A stretch of DNA of 41,654 nucleotides from an uncultured Hungatella sp. (lineage in GTDB: Bacteria > Bacillota > Clostridia > Lachnospirales > Lachnospiraceae). The stretch covers positions 1 to 41,654 of the forward strand of contig CAMTAF010000019.1 of NCBI GenBank assembly GCA_947066955.1, written 5' to 3'. The stretch's first letter is position 1. Each line of letters begins with the position of its first letter. Position numbers and translations under genes: made by a program. This document shows, in pieces, positions 32,683 through 40,841 of this stretch. Below the pieces are notes generated by a model, which worked only from the letters and a program-made list of their open reading frames with translations, did no database searches and had not been told where the DNA came from.

Positions 32683-33522
32683 TTATGCCTTTAATCCGGC
32701 GGTAGCGATGCCTTCTACAAAGTTGCGCTGAAATATGAGAAACAGCCCTAAGATTGGGAGGACAAAGATCACCGCTGCTGCCATCAGCTGGGTCCAGTCT
32801 ATGGTGTACTCGTTCAGAAACTGCTGCAGCCCGAGAGACAGGGTCATCTTGTCTTTCTTGTTGATGTAGATCAGCGGAGCCAGGTAGTCGGACCAGGCTG
32901 ACAAAAATGTGTAGATCCCCACGGTGGTCAGGGCAGGCTTGCACAGAGGCAGGGCGATCCGCAGATACATCTGGAACTCGCTGGCCCCGTCAAGGGTGGC
33001 TGCCTCAAAGAGAGAGTTGGGAAGCCCCTTCATAAACTGGCGCATGATAATGATGTAGTAAGCGTTTCCCACAAAATGGGGCGCGATCAGGGGGACATAG
33101 GTCCCTGTCAGCCCCAGGGCATGCCAGGTCCGGTAGAGGGGGATCATGGTCACGGTGAAGGGAAGCATCATGGTTCCCATGAGAAGGCCCGATATCAGTC
33201 CCGCGCCCTTCCACCTGATCTTTGCCAGGGAGTAGGCTACCATAGGCACCACAAGCATCTCGCCCAGAAGACTTAACAGGGTGATGTAGGCGGTGTTGCC
33301 CATGTATGAGAAGTACGGGATCTTGTTGATGGCTTTTCGGTAGTTCTCCACTGTAAATTCTCTTGGCCATATGCGCACCGGAACCATAAAGGCGTCCTCC
33401 ATGGTTTTAAAGGAGGTGGTGAACATCACCACAAAGGGAAGAAGAAAAATAATGGCCAGGACAGCGATTAGAACCGCAAACAGAATCTTTGACATATATT
33501 TTTTTGCCCGGTAAGGGTTCAT
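32683..33522 (-). CDS. ABC importer permease, MalG type (salvage operon)
   Basis: Permease of 279 residues with six hydrophobic segments (first: ILFAVLIAVLAIIFLLPFVV). The EAA loop reads FEAATLDGASEFQMYLRIAL and the end is RNFVEGIATAGLKA, typical of the second CUT1 permease. It begins three bases after the stop of the first permease. With no PTS MurP and no ATPase gene in the operon, uptake must use an ATPase encoded elsewhere. I infer a MurNAc-containing fragment as substrate from the downstream enzymes. Confidence 0.93.
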   Translation of the reverse strand: MNPYRAKKYMSKILFAVLIAVLAIIFLLPFVVMFTTSFKTMEDAFMVPVRIWPREFTVENYRKAINKIPYFSYMGNTAYITLLSLLGEMLVVPMVAYSLAKIRWKGAGLISGLLMGTMMLPFTVTMIPLYRTWHALGLTGTYVPLIAPHFVGNAYYIIIMRQFMKGLPNSLFEAATLDGASEFQMYLRIALPLCKPALTTVGIYTFLSAWSDYLAPLIYINKKDKMTLSLGLQQFLNEYTIDWTQLMAAAVIFVLPILGLFLIFQRNFVEGIATAGLKA

Positions 33523-33525
33523 CTT

Positions 33526-34446
33526 CTATTCACCTCCCGCGTTGCTGACCGCCTTGTCGGACAGCTTCACCATGACTATGGTCAAAAGCCCCACCACCAC
33601 CATGAGAATCCACGCCATGGCAGAGGCTTTGCCCATCTTCTGATAGATAAAGGCATTGTGGAACAAGTACAGCGGATACATCAGGATGGAATTCTCCGGC
33701 CCTCCCGACGCCCCTGACGTGCTTCCCCCGGATGCCGTGGTAATCACATATACCTGGGTAAAATACTGGAACGCGTTGATCAGGTTTAATATTGCCTGAT
33801 ACACAATCACATGGGCTACGCAGGGCAGAGTGATAAACAGAAAGCGCTGAACTCCGTTGGCGCCATCCATCTGGGCCGATTCATAGTAGCTCACAGGAAC
33901 ATCCTGCAGGGCCGCTAAGCACACCAGCATAGTAGTCCCGGTTCCCCACATCCCCATCATCACCAGGGCCCACTTGGTTGTCTTTGGGTTTATAAGCCAG
34001 GCTGGGCCGTCTATGGAAAACCACTTGAGGAAATTATTGATAAAACCATAGGTGGGATCAAACATCCAGATCCAGACCATGGTGGCCGCTACCATGGGGA
34101 TTACTGACGGAAGGAAAAAAACAGTCCTCACCAGCCCCCTCCCCCTAAATCGCCTGCTGATCAGAGATGCCAGAACCAGGGCCGTCACCAGGTTGATCGG
34201 CGTCGCGATGAAAGCGTAAAAGCATGTATTCCTCAGGCTTTTATAAAACCGCGGATCCTTGAACAGGGAAATATAATTTTCCAATCCGATCCATACAGGG
34301 TCTGTAATAGGGTTAAACTCGGTAAAGCTGTAATACAGCGACATGGACAGGGGGTAGACGCACAGCAGCACAAATCCCACCAGCCATGGCAGCGCGAACA
34401 GAAAACCGTCGATATCGCTGCGGGTAATATGTCTCTTCTTTCTCAT
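33526..34446 (-). CDS. ABC importer permease, MalF/UgpA type (salvage operon)
   Basis: Permease of 306 residues. It opens with a basic stretch and GFLFALPWLVGFVLLCVYPL, has about six membrane segments, and the EAA loop YESAQMDGANGVQRFLFITL. A Ser/Gly-rich insert (TTASGGSTSGASGGPENS) lies in a late extracellular loop, where many UgpA-type permeases carry a similar loop. The gap to the binding-protein gene is 13 bp, and an AAGGA ribosome site lies eight bases before the ATG. Confidence 0.93.
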   Translation of the reverse strand: MRKKRHITRSDIDGFLFALPWLVGFVLLCVYPLSMSLYYSFTEFNPITDPVWIGLENYISLFKDPRFYKSLRNTCFYAFIATPINLVTALVLASLISRRFRGRGLVRTVFFLPSVIPMVAATMVWIWMFDPTYGFINNFLKWFSIDGPAWLINPKTTKWALVMMGMWGTGTTMLVCLAALQDVPVSYYESAQMDGANGVQRFLFITLPCVAHVIVYQAILNLINAFQYFTQVYVITTASGGSTSGASGGPENSILMYPLYLFHNAFIYQKMGKASAMAWILMVVVGLLTIVMVKLSDKAVSNAGGE

Positions 34447-34459
34447 CCGGAAAATCCTT

Positions 34460-35803
34460 TCATCTCAGCTGGCTGGCAGCCTTCTGCAGCTCCTCCATCG
34501 CATCCTCGGGGGTCTTTGTCCCATTGTAGACATAATCCAAGTACTCCTCGATCAGGGAAGTATACTGAGCGGTATCCGCCATTTTCAGGGAAGGCACACC
34601 GTTTCCGGTCTTTAACGCTTCCATGAAAGAAGGAAATACATCGTTGCAGGCCATCAGTTCTTCATCGTCAAACAGGGTTTTGTTGGCTGGAAGAGAACCG
34701 ATCTCCATGAGAAAATCTTTGACTCCTTCTGTGGCGAACCAGCTGGCAAAGGCGTATGCCCCCTCCTTCTCTTTCGCCCCCACAGGGATTCCCAAAGATG
34801 TATTTTCGTAGCGGCTGACTCCCCGAAGCTCCGGGTTTGCCTGGGTTCCGGGAATCAATGCCACTCCGAAATTGATATCCGGATTGTTGTCCCTGATCTG
34901 ATTGGCCAGCCATGGGCCGTCAAACCGAAACAGCTGTTTTCCCGCAAAGAAAATATCCTGAGGCGTGTAGCGGTTGGTGTTGCCTGTGGCCACGAACTTC
35001 TGAACCTGATCAATGCCGTACCTGTTCCTGAACTCAAGATTCATATGCAGGCTGTCCAGTATTTCCTGGCTGTCGGCTGTAGGGGTAAGGCCGTCCTCCG
35101 CTACCCATGTGCCGCCAAAAGCGTAGATCAGCTCCTGCCGGGCCGAGGCCAGGGGAAATAAGGGGTATCCCAGCACATCGATATTGCCGTCCCCGTCTAA
35201 CGTGGTTGCCCTCACCGCCATGTCATAGAGCTCCTCCATGGTCTCCGGCGGCTCTTTCTCTCCGATCTGCTCCAGAATATCTTTATTATAAAACATCTGA
35301 ATAATCACCGAGGTGATAGGGAAACCGTACATCTGCCCGTCAATGCTGTTGTTGTCCACTGCCGGAGCGTCGAACACGCCGAAATCAAATCCATTGCTGT
35401 TCCCCATGGCGGTCAGATTCTCCAGAAGGCCGCTGCCCTGATAGCTGACCACCTCGCTGTTGGTTAATTCAATTACATCCGGCGATTCGTCTCCTGACAT
35501 GGCTACCAGATATTTCTGTTTGTCGGGAACACTGAACCCCTCCACCACATACTGGCTCTGAGACTCGTTAAATCTCTGGATCACATGTTCCATCATCACA
35601 GCCTCATCCCCCTTGTGGTAATACCAGTAACTCACCGGAACCGGGGCCGCCCCGCCGGCCTGGTCCGCTCCTGCCTGAGCTTTGGTATCCTGAGCCCCTG
35701 CCTGGCTCTGAACAGGGGGCTCTTCCTTTTTGCACCCGGCCACTGCGACCGCGCCCATAAGAACCGCCAATATTCCGCTGATGATCCGTGTCCTCTTTCT
35801 CAT
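34460..35803 (-). CDS. ABC sugar-binding lipoprotein (salvage operon)
   Basis: Family 1 extracellular binding protein of 447 residues and first gene of the salvage operon. The signal is MRKRTRIISGILAVLMGAV then AVAGC, with the lipidated Cys at residue 24 and a Gln/Ala/Gly-rich linker. Body motifs: VSYWYYHKGDEAVMMEHVIQ, PDVIELTNSEVVSY, YGFPITSVIIQMFYNKDIL, FDGPWLANQIRDNNPD, and the usual late KEKEGAYAFASWF. A consensus promoter lies 59 bp upstream, and AAAGGAG precedes the ATG. The ligand is not deducible from sequence; context suggests peptidoglycan sugars. Confidence 0.93.
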   Translation of the reverse strand: MRKRTRIISGILAVLMGAVAVAGCKKEEPPVQSQAGAQDTKAQAGADQAGGAAPVPVSYWYYHKGDEAVMMEHVIQRFNESQSQYVVEGFSVPDKQKYLVAMSGDESPDVIELTNSEVVSYQGSGLLENLTAMGNSNGFDFGVFDAPAVDNNSIDGQMYGFPITSVIIQMFYNKDILEQIGEKEPPETMEELYDMAVRATTLDGDGNIDVLGYPLFPLASARQELIYAFGGTWVAEDGLTPTADSQEILDSLHMNLEFRNRYGIDQVQKFVATGNTNRYTPQDIFFAGKQLFRFDGPWLANQIRDNNPDINFGVALIPGTQANPELRGVSRYENTSLGIPVGAKEKEGAYAFASWFATEGVKDFLMEIGSLPANKTLFDDEELMACNDVFPSFMEALKTGNGVPSLKMADTAQYTSLIEEYLDYVYNGTKTPEDAMEELQKAASQLR

Positions 35804-35861
35804 AATGTTTCCCTTCTCCTTTCATGTCTATAGTAATTGCCATTTACATTTGTACAATACC

Positions 35862-35890
35862 ATTATATCCCACAAAAAGGATTGTGTCAA
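35862..35890 (-). promoter_or_regulatory. consensus sigma-A promoter of the salvage operon
   Basis: Minus-strand TTGACA (35890-35885), exactly 17 bp, TATAAT (35867-35862): both hexamers match consensus. A promoter this strong is expected to be held by a repressor; the RpiR-type protein encoded upstream is the natural candidate. Confidence 0.88.
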
Positions 35891-35894
35891 CAAA

Positions 35895-35934
35895 TTTTGA
35901 AATTAAATTACAATAAATAAGTTATTTTTGAAAT
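35895..35934. promoter_or_regulatory. candidate RpiR/MurR operator boxes
   Basis: TTTTGAAAT occurs twice (35895-35903 and 35926-35934), 31 bp or about three helical turns apart, within an AT-rich tract just upstream of the -35. The T/A-rich GAAAT core is in keeping with RpiR-family sites, but the assignment rests on position alone. Confidence 0.3.
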
Positions 35935-35955
35935 ATTATTTTAATTCTTCTCTCT

Positions 35956-36046
35956 GGGCCGTGTGCAATCCAGTAGGGGAGGTCTTTCCCCTACTCGCCG
36001 CGCGGCCCGTGCGCCGCTTTAGCGGCAAACTTCCACTGCACGGGCC
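35956..36046. repeat. GC-rich compound hairpin element
   Basis: Two perfect structures side by side: GTAGGGGA/TCCCCTAC (35973-35980 with 35987-35994, 6-nt loop), and GGCCCGTGC/GCACGGGCC (36004-36012 with 36038-36046) enclosing an inner GCCGC-TTTA-GCGGC hairpin (36013-36026). The flanking GGGCCGTGTGCA at 35956-35967 could compete for the same GC-rich arm. There is no coding potential. It lies between the RpiR terminator and the salvage-operon promoter. Most likely a palindromic mobile or REP-like repeat; a structured RNA is an alternative. Confidence 0.6.
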
Positions 36047-36053
36047 TGCGCAT

Positions 36054-36083
36054 AAAAAAAACCACCCTGTCTCAGCAGAGTGG
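36054..36083 (-). terminator. Rho-independent terminator after the rpiR-like gene
   Basis: Minus strand: CCACTCTG, six-base loop CTGAGA, CAGGGTGG (eight pairs, one G-U), then eight Ts. It ends transcription of the LysR-RpiR unit about 90 bp after the rpiR stop and insulates it from the salvage-operon promoter. Confidence 0.88.
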
Positions 36084-36170
36084 AATGATTCTGATATTCC
36101 GATTCACGGTTATATCATGCCGCCTGGCAGGGCGCTGGTCCGCGGGGGGGATCCGCGTGCCTCCCGCAGA

Positions 36171-37031
36171 TCAGCACTTCCAAGCCTCCAGGGCGTCTCT
36201 TGTCCGGTCCAGATAATCTCTCACGCTCTCGTACTGGACACTGGCCACGCTGGAGAACAGGATATCCACAATATTCAGCATGGCGATGCGGGATCCCATG
36301 GCCCCGCTGCGGAAAGTGATCTCCGGTGTGGAGATATGGAGTACAATGTCCGCCCCCAGGGCCAGGCTGCTCTTACTGTACCGGGTAATGGCCACGGTTC
36401 TGGCCCTATACCGCCGGGTCAGCTCCAGGGCATTTAAAATCTCTTTTGTCTCGCCGGAATTGGACACCAGCACCGCCGCATCTTCAGGCTCCAGCAGGGC
36501 TGCCGCTGTCTGTATTCCGTGCCCGTCCACAAACGCCTGGCACCGCTTGCGGATGCGCATAAACTTCTGCATGGCATCCTGGCACACAAGCCCGGACGCC
36601 CCTAGTCCGTACCAGTCGATCCTGGAAGCCCGGCACAGCAGAGACACCGCCGCTGCCACCTGTTCCCGGTCCAGCACCGACAGGGTGTCCTCGATAGAGC
36701 GGCGGTTGTTGAGAGACACGTTCTCTATGATGGTATCCAGACTGTCCCCGGGGCGGATGTCCGTATATTCCCGTTTTTTCTCCTCCTCCCCTGAGCCCAG
36801 GGCAGAGGAAAGGCTTAGGACAAAATCCCGGTATCCCCGGTATCCCAGCGCTTTGCAGAAACGCAGCACCGAGGCTTCGCTGGTCTTGCTTCTCCTGGCG
36901 AGTTCATTGATGGACATGGAGGGTATGGCGCTTAATCGCGTCTCAACATACTCCGCCACCGCCCTCTCCGTCCTGGTCATGGTATTTTTGGCCTCCCGAA
37001 GCCGAATTTCCACCGGATTGCTCTGCGCCAT
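36171..37031 (-). CDS. RpiR-family regulator (MurR-like), HTH + SIS
   Basis: Cytoplasmic regulator of 286 residues. The N-terminal HTH_6 domain (1-~80) reads MTRTERAVAEYVETRLSAIP, then SINELARRSKTSEASVLRFC and ALGYRGYRDF; the SIS domain (about 125-255) reads DWYGLGASGLVCQDAMQKFM and AVLVSNSGETKEILNALELT. SIS domains in this family bind phosphosugars; E. coli MurR senses MurNAc-6-P. Its position just upstream of a murQ/murK operon suggests the same signal. The ribosome site AGGAGGAG is good even though it lies inside the 3' end of the LysR gene, which it overlaps by 89 bp. Confidence 0.9.
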   Translation of the reverse strand: MAQSNPVEIRLREAKNTMTRTERAVAEYVETRLSAIPSMSINELARRSKTSEASVLRFCKALGYRGYRDFVLSLSSALGSGEEEKKREYTDIRPGDSLDTIIENVSLNNRRSIEDTLSVLDREQVAAAVSLLCRASRIDWYGLGASGLVCQDAMQKFMRIRKRCQAFVDGHGIQTAAALLEPEDAAVLVSNSGETKEILNALELTRRYRARTVAITRYSKSSLALGADIVLHISTPEITFRSGAMGSRIAMLNIVDILFSSVASVQYESVRDYLDRTRDALEAWKC

Positions 37032-37965
37032 TGGATACTCCTCCTTTTTGATAATCGTCAGTTATGTCAAGAAAATGTTTCATTGCTGTGGAAATGTGGC
37101 TGTCGTCATAGTAGGCCACCACCACCTTCCACGGAAAGTCCACATCCGGCTCCAGATAATAGCAGTCCAGATAGTCGAAGGAACCGAAGATCTCCAGATA
37201 GTGTTCCGGAATAAACGTGTAGCCCACGTCGTTGGCCACCATCCGCTTGATGGTCTCCTGGTTGCGGCTGGTCATGACGATGCGGGGGGTGATCCGGGCC
37301 TTTTTAAATATGGCCTCGTTGATGGTGCGGATCCGCTGTCCCTGATGACCGATAATAAAGGGTTCGCCGTCAAGGCTGGTGATATCCACATAGGGGAACC
37401 GGTCCCCGGAAGCCTTGCGGTAGCTCCTCTCCCTGACATTGTTGTTTTTTGACGCCAGAAGCACCATCCGGCTTTTTAAAAACATCCGGTACGGAAAGGC
37501 GTTAAATTTAAAGGGAAGTGGGATGACGCAGATGTCGATGGCCCCTTCCATGAGAAGCTGCTCCAGCTCCGTGGAGGAGGACTCCACCAGCTGCAGCTCG
37601 ATCTGAGGGAAACGCTCCCTGTACACCGGCAGGATGCAGGTGGCTACCAGGGTTCCCAGAAGGTAGGGGACTCCCACTGTCAGCTTTCCGCACTCCGCGT
37701 TGGACAGAACCGAAAATTTCTCATCTAATTTCCTGATGATTTCCATGATTTCCTTGCCTGAGCCCACAAAGACCTCCCCTTCGGGAGTCAGCTTTAACCG
37801 CCCCTTGACCCGGTTAAACAAAGACACCCCCAGCTCCGTCTCCACCCGCTTGAGCACCTGGCTTAAGGAGGGCTGGGCGATAAACAATCTCTGAGCCGCC
37901 TTTGTGACGCTGCCCTCCTGGGCAATGGTCAGAATATATTCGATCTCCCTCACATTTAAGTTCAT
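36943..37965 (-). CDS. LysR-family regulator with C-terminal extension
   Basis: The protein has 340 residues. The winged HTH (1-60) reads MNLNVREIEYILTIAQEGSV, then AAQRLFIAQPSLSQVLKRVE. A periplasmic-binding-like effector domain follows (about 90-300: GKLTVGVPYLLGTL, LQLVESSSTELEQLL). Similarity to ordinary LysR proteins should end near HFLDITDDYQK; the last ~30 residues (Gly/Ser-rich, ending GGGGVC) are read from the start of rpiR in another frame. The ATG at 37965 has GGAGG seven bases upstream. It is divergent from the prpD-like operon, which it probably controls. Confidence 0.88.
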   Translation of the reverse strand: MNLNVREIEYILTIAQEGSVTKAAQRLFIAQPSLSQVLKRVETELGVSLFNRVKGRLKLTPEGEVFVGSGKEIMEIIRKLDEKFSVLSNAECGKLTVGVPYLLGTLVATCILPVYRERFPQIELQLVESSSTELEQLLMEGAIDICVIPLPFKFNAFPYRMFLKSRMVLLASKNNNVRERSYRKASGDRFPYVDITSLDGEPFIIGHQGQRIRTINEAIFKKARITPRIVMTSRNQETIKRMVANDVGYTFIPEHYLEIFGSFDYLDCYYLEPDVDFPWKVVVAYYDDSHISTAMKHFLDITDDYQKGGVSNGAEQSGGNSASGGQKYHDQDGEGGGGVC

Positions 37966-38010
37966 GGCCCCGCCTCCCCTCCACAGCAAATTCTTGTCTG
38001 GTCTCCCACT

Positions 38011-38039
38011 AGTTTAGGCCTCCAAAGAGGAAAAGTCAA
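38011..38039 (-). promoter_or_regulatory. promoter of the lysR-rpiR unit
   Basis: Minus-strand TTGACT (38039-38034), 17 bp, TAAACT (38016-38011), about 45 bp before the LysR ATG. The spacer contains the palindrome CCTCTTTGGAGG. Confidence 0.6.
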
Positions 38040-38093
38040 GAAATCTTCCCAACTCTCATAGGGAATTTCAATAAATTGTATATTATTTACGTA

Positions 38094-38123
38094 TTGGATT
38101 TCGATGTTTTGTACAATTATAAT
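38094..38123 (+). promoter_or_regulatory. promoter of the prpD-like operon
   Basis: TTGGAT (38094-38099), 18 bp, TATAAT (38118-38123), 33 bp before the ATG. An inverted CAATA/TATTG pair and a GTA-N7-TAC motif lie in the AT-rich tract at about 38069-38096, overlapping the -35, where a LysR-type activator would be expected to bind. Confidence 0.55.
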
Positions 38124-38156
38124 AAAATCAACAAAAACAAAGATAAGGAGTTGAAC

Positions 38157-39524
38157 ATGAAGACAATTTCTGAAAAAATCGCGGAATTTGCCCTTGGGTT
38201 GGATATCTCCTCTGTTCCCTCCAATGTAACCGGCTACGGCAGGCTGCTGCTCATGGATACCTTTGGGGTCGCCATGGCGAACCTGGAGATGGAGCACGCT
38301 GTGGCGGTGCGCCAGGTGGTGTTGGACATGGGCTCAAAACCTGTGGCTACCTTGTGGGGGAGCAGGGACAAGGCTCAGGTCTCTGAGGCGGCTCTCTACA
38401 ACGCCGCTCTCATCCACGGCTCCGACTATGACGACACTCATGTGGCCGGCATCGTCCATCCCAGCGCCGCCGTGGTCAGCACCGCCATCGCCGTGGGGGA
38501 GGCCGTGGGAGCCACGGGAAGGGAAGTCTACCAGGCCATCCTGTCCGGCTGGGAGATCATGGTCCGGCTGGCTCTGGGAGCCCGGGGGAGGTTCCACGAT
38601 GTGGGATACCACGGAACCGCTATCGCCGCCCCCTTTGCCGCGGCCTGCGTGGCGGGAAAGCTTATGGGCGTGTCCCGGGAAACCCTTGTGAACGCCTTGG
38701 GGATCTGCGGGAGCCAGGCAGCAGGGCTTCAGGAGTTCTTGAGAGACGGCACCTGGGTAAAAAAACTCCACCCCGGATGGGGAGCCCACTCGGCTCTCTA
38801 TGCCGTGAATCTGGCCAGGGCAGGATTTACAGGGCCAAAGCAGGTCTTTGAAGGAAAGTTCGGACTTTGGAACACCCACTGCGGGTCCACTGACGGCCTG
38901 GAGGAATTTGACAACCTGGGAAAGGTGTGGCGCACACCGGAGATTACCTTTAAGCTCTACCCCGTGTGCCACATGACCCACTCTTTCATCGATTGTATGC
39001 TCAAGGCCAGAAAACAGGTATCGCCAGATGAGATTCAATTTATAGAGTGCCGGATTGAAGAGCGGTGCTACCACATTGTCTGCGAACCGGAGGAGGCCAA
39101 AAAGCACCCTGACACGGACTACATGATGCGGTTCAGCCTGCCCTACACGGCGGCGGTGGCCCTGGTATTGGGAAAGGTAAGTCCCTGGGAGATCGACATG
39201 AAGCTTGCCAAGGACCCCAGAATCCGCCAGGTTATCGACAAGATCACCTGTATTGCCGATGACACCAAACGGAATCCAGGGTATTTTCCAGGGTGGGTCA
39301 AGCTTCACTTAAAGGATGGCTCTGACCTTGTGTTGGATCAGAGATGGGAGGCAGGCACTCCCCAGAACCCGGTGGATATGGATGCCGTCATGGCTAAATT
39401 CCACAACAATCTGGAACATTTTTACACGGAAGAACAGATAGAAAAACTCTCGGACCTGATCCAGGGGATTGAGCGGCTTGAGGGCATCGCTCCGCTGACA
39501 GAATGTCTGTGTGTGTCCGGCTAA
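38157..39524 (+). CDS. MmgE/PrpD family protein
   Basis: The protein has 455 residues. The MmgE/PrpD family includes 2-methylcitrate dehydratase and cis-aconitate decarboxylase. Family features: MKTISEKIAEFALGL, LLMDTFGVAMANLE, the active-site region YNAALIHGSDYDDTH (about residues 85-99), GWEIMVRLALG, GYHGTAIAAPFAAA and a central GSQAAGLQEFLRDGTWVKKL. The ATG at 38157 follows AAGGAG at six bases; the longer frame from 38076 starts inside the promoter. It is followed by an aconitase-type large and small subunit, so the operon should hydrate/dehydrate a branched tricarboxylic or hydroxy acid; the substrate is unknown. Confidence 0.88.
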   Translation: MKTISEKIAEFALGLDISSVPSNVTGYGRLLLMDTFGVAMANLEMEHAVAVRQVVLDMGSKPVATLWGSRDKAQVSEAALYNAALIHGSDYDDTHVAGIVHPSAAVVSTAIAVGEAVGATGREVYQAILSGWEIMVRLALGARGRFHDVGYHGTAIAAPFAAACVAGKLMGVSRETLVNALGICGSQAAGLQEFLRDGTWVKKLHPGWGAHSALYAVNLARAGFTGPKQVFEGKFGLWNTHCGSTDGLEEFDNLGKVWRTPEITFKLYPVCHMTHSFIDCMLKARKQVSPDEIQFIECRIEERCYHIVCEPEEAKKHPDTDYMMRFSLPYTAAVALVLGKVSPWEIDMKLAKDPRIRQVIDKITCIADDTKRNPGYFPGWVKLHLKDGSDLVLDQRWEAGTPQNPVDMDAVMAKFHNNLEHFYTEEQIEKLSDLIQGIERLEGIAPLTECLCVSG

Positions 39525-39530
39525 AGCCCT

Positions 39531-39557
39531 GGCAAGTGACGCATAGCGGCGCGTGCC
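39531..39557 (+). repeat. two-hairpin element, partial copy 6 (hairpin 2 only)
   Basis: GGCA-GTGACGC-ATA-GCGGCGC-TGCC stem-loop (one mismatch), six bases after the prpD stop and followed by CGATACTATAGGAGGAGG, the same 3' context as in full copies. Hairpin 1 is absent. Confidence 0.65.
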
Positions 39558-39584
39558 GATACTATAGGAGGAGGAGAAAAATAT

Positions 39585-40841
39585 ATGGGACAGACATTAG
39601 TGGAAAAGATACTGAGCGAAAAAATGGGACGACCGGTCCATGCCGGAGAGACGATCGTGGTAGATGTGGATTTTGCTGCCCTCCACGACGGTTCCGGCCC
39701 TCTGCTGGTGCGGCTTATGGAGGAGCGGGGATACAGAGATGACCCTGTATTTGACCCTGACAAGGTTCTTTTCGCCAACGAGTTCGGACCTGTTCCCACC
39801 AGGGAGGTGGCCAACGAGCATGCCCTGACCAGAGCCTACGCCTGCAGCCACAGCTGCCACTGGGAGGAGGGAGGCACGGGACATGTTCACGCCCATGTGT
39901 ATGAGGATTATCTGAAATGCGGCTCTGTCTGCATTGTGGGGGACTCCCACACCACTGTCCACGGCGCCTTTGGCTGCTTTGCCACCGGCTGCGGCTCCAC
40001 AGACATGGTGGCTGTGACCAAATACGGAAAGACCTGGATCAAGGTGCCGGAAACCTTTCGGATCAATGTCACCGGGGCCCTGCCAAAAGGGGTTTACTCC
40101 AAGGATATCATGCTGACCCTGGCGGGGATCATCAAATCTGACCAGGCCATATACAGGGCTCTGGAATTCCGCGGAGATACCATCGAGAACCTGTCCATGG
40201 CCGGACGCCTGACCATCACCAGCATGGGGGTGGATGTGGGAGCCAAAGCCGCGCTCATGGAGACAGACCACCATACCAGGGAATTTTTGGCAGCTTTTGG
40301 AAGAGAAGACGATTACCGTCCAATCCGCGGGGACGAGACGGCAGACTATGAGCGGGTCATCCATATTGACGCCTCATCCCTGGAACCCATGGTGTCAAAG
40401 CCCCACTATGTGGAAAACGTGGACCTGGCCAGAAATTGTCAGGACCAGAAGGTGAACATGGTGTTCATAGGCAGCTGCACCAACGGGCGGACAGAGGACC
40501 TCCATGTGGCCGCTGATATTCTCAGAGGAAAAAAGGTGGCAAAAGGGCTGCGGCTCCTTGTCATCCCCAACTCCACCGCCGTGTACAAGGAGTGCTTAAA
40601 GGACGGAACGCTCCTGACCCTGGCGGAGGCGGGAGCGGTCATCGAGGCCCCCAACTGCGGCCCCTGCATGGGCGTCCACCAGGGAATTCCCGGGGACAAT
40701 GAGGTGGTGGTAGCCACTCAAAACCGAAACTTTAAAGGCAGGATGGGCAACCCCACCGCCAGCATCTATCTATCCAGCCCAGCCACAGCAGCGGCTACGG
40801 CCCTGAGAGGATACATCACAGACCCAAGAGAAGTTATGTAG
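39585..40841 (+). CDS. aconitase-superfamily dehydratase, large subunit (LeuC/DmdA-like)
   Basis: Iron-sulfur hydro-lyase large subunit of 418 residues, the length of the short LeuC/homoaconitase/DmdA group. The [4Fe-4S] ligands are Cys in GSCTNGR (about residue 299) and the CxxC in APNCGPCMG (about 359-362). Other blocks: DSHTTVHGAFGCFATGCGST, VTGALPKGVYSKDIML and GNPTASIYLSSPATAAATAL. Relatives include isopropylmalate isomerase and dimethylmalate dehydratase. With an MmgE/PrpD partner and no leuA or leuB visible, a catabolic role is more likely than leucine synthesis. AGGAGGAG precedes the ATG. Confidence 0.9.
   Translation: MGQTLVEKILSEKMGRPVHAGETIVVDVDFAALHDGSGPLLVRLMEERGYRDDPVFDPDKVLFANEFGPVPTREVANEHALTRAYACSHSCHWEEGGTGHVHAHVYEDYLKCGSVCIVGDSHTTVHGAFGCFATGCGSTDMVAVTKYGKTWIKVPETFRINVTGALPKGVYSKDIMLTLAGIIKSDQAIYRALEFRGDTIENLSMAGRLTITSMGVDVGAKAALMETDHHTREFLAAFGREDDYRPIRGDETADYERVIHIDASSLEPMVSKPHYVENVDLARNCQDQKVNMVFIGSCTNGRTEDLHVAADILRGKKVAKGLRLLVIPNSTAVYKECLKDGTLLTLAEAGAVIEAPNCGPCMGVHQGIPGDNEVVVATQNRNFKGRMGNPTASIYLSSPATAAATALRGYITDPREVM

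Noticed and set aside
36280..37452. 390-residue plus-strand ORF across rpiR and lysR
   Set aside because: Antisense to two regulators with clear HTH and effector domains; low-complexity Ser/Arg-rich product without motifs.
38334..39308. 324-residue minus-strand ORF opposite the prpD-like gene
   Set aside because: Antisense shadow with no ribosome site; the plus-strand frame carries the family motifs.
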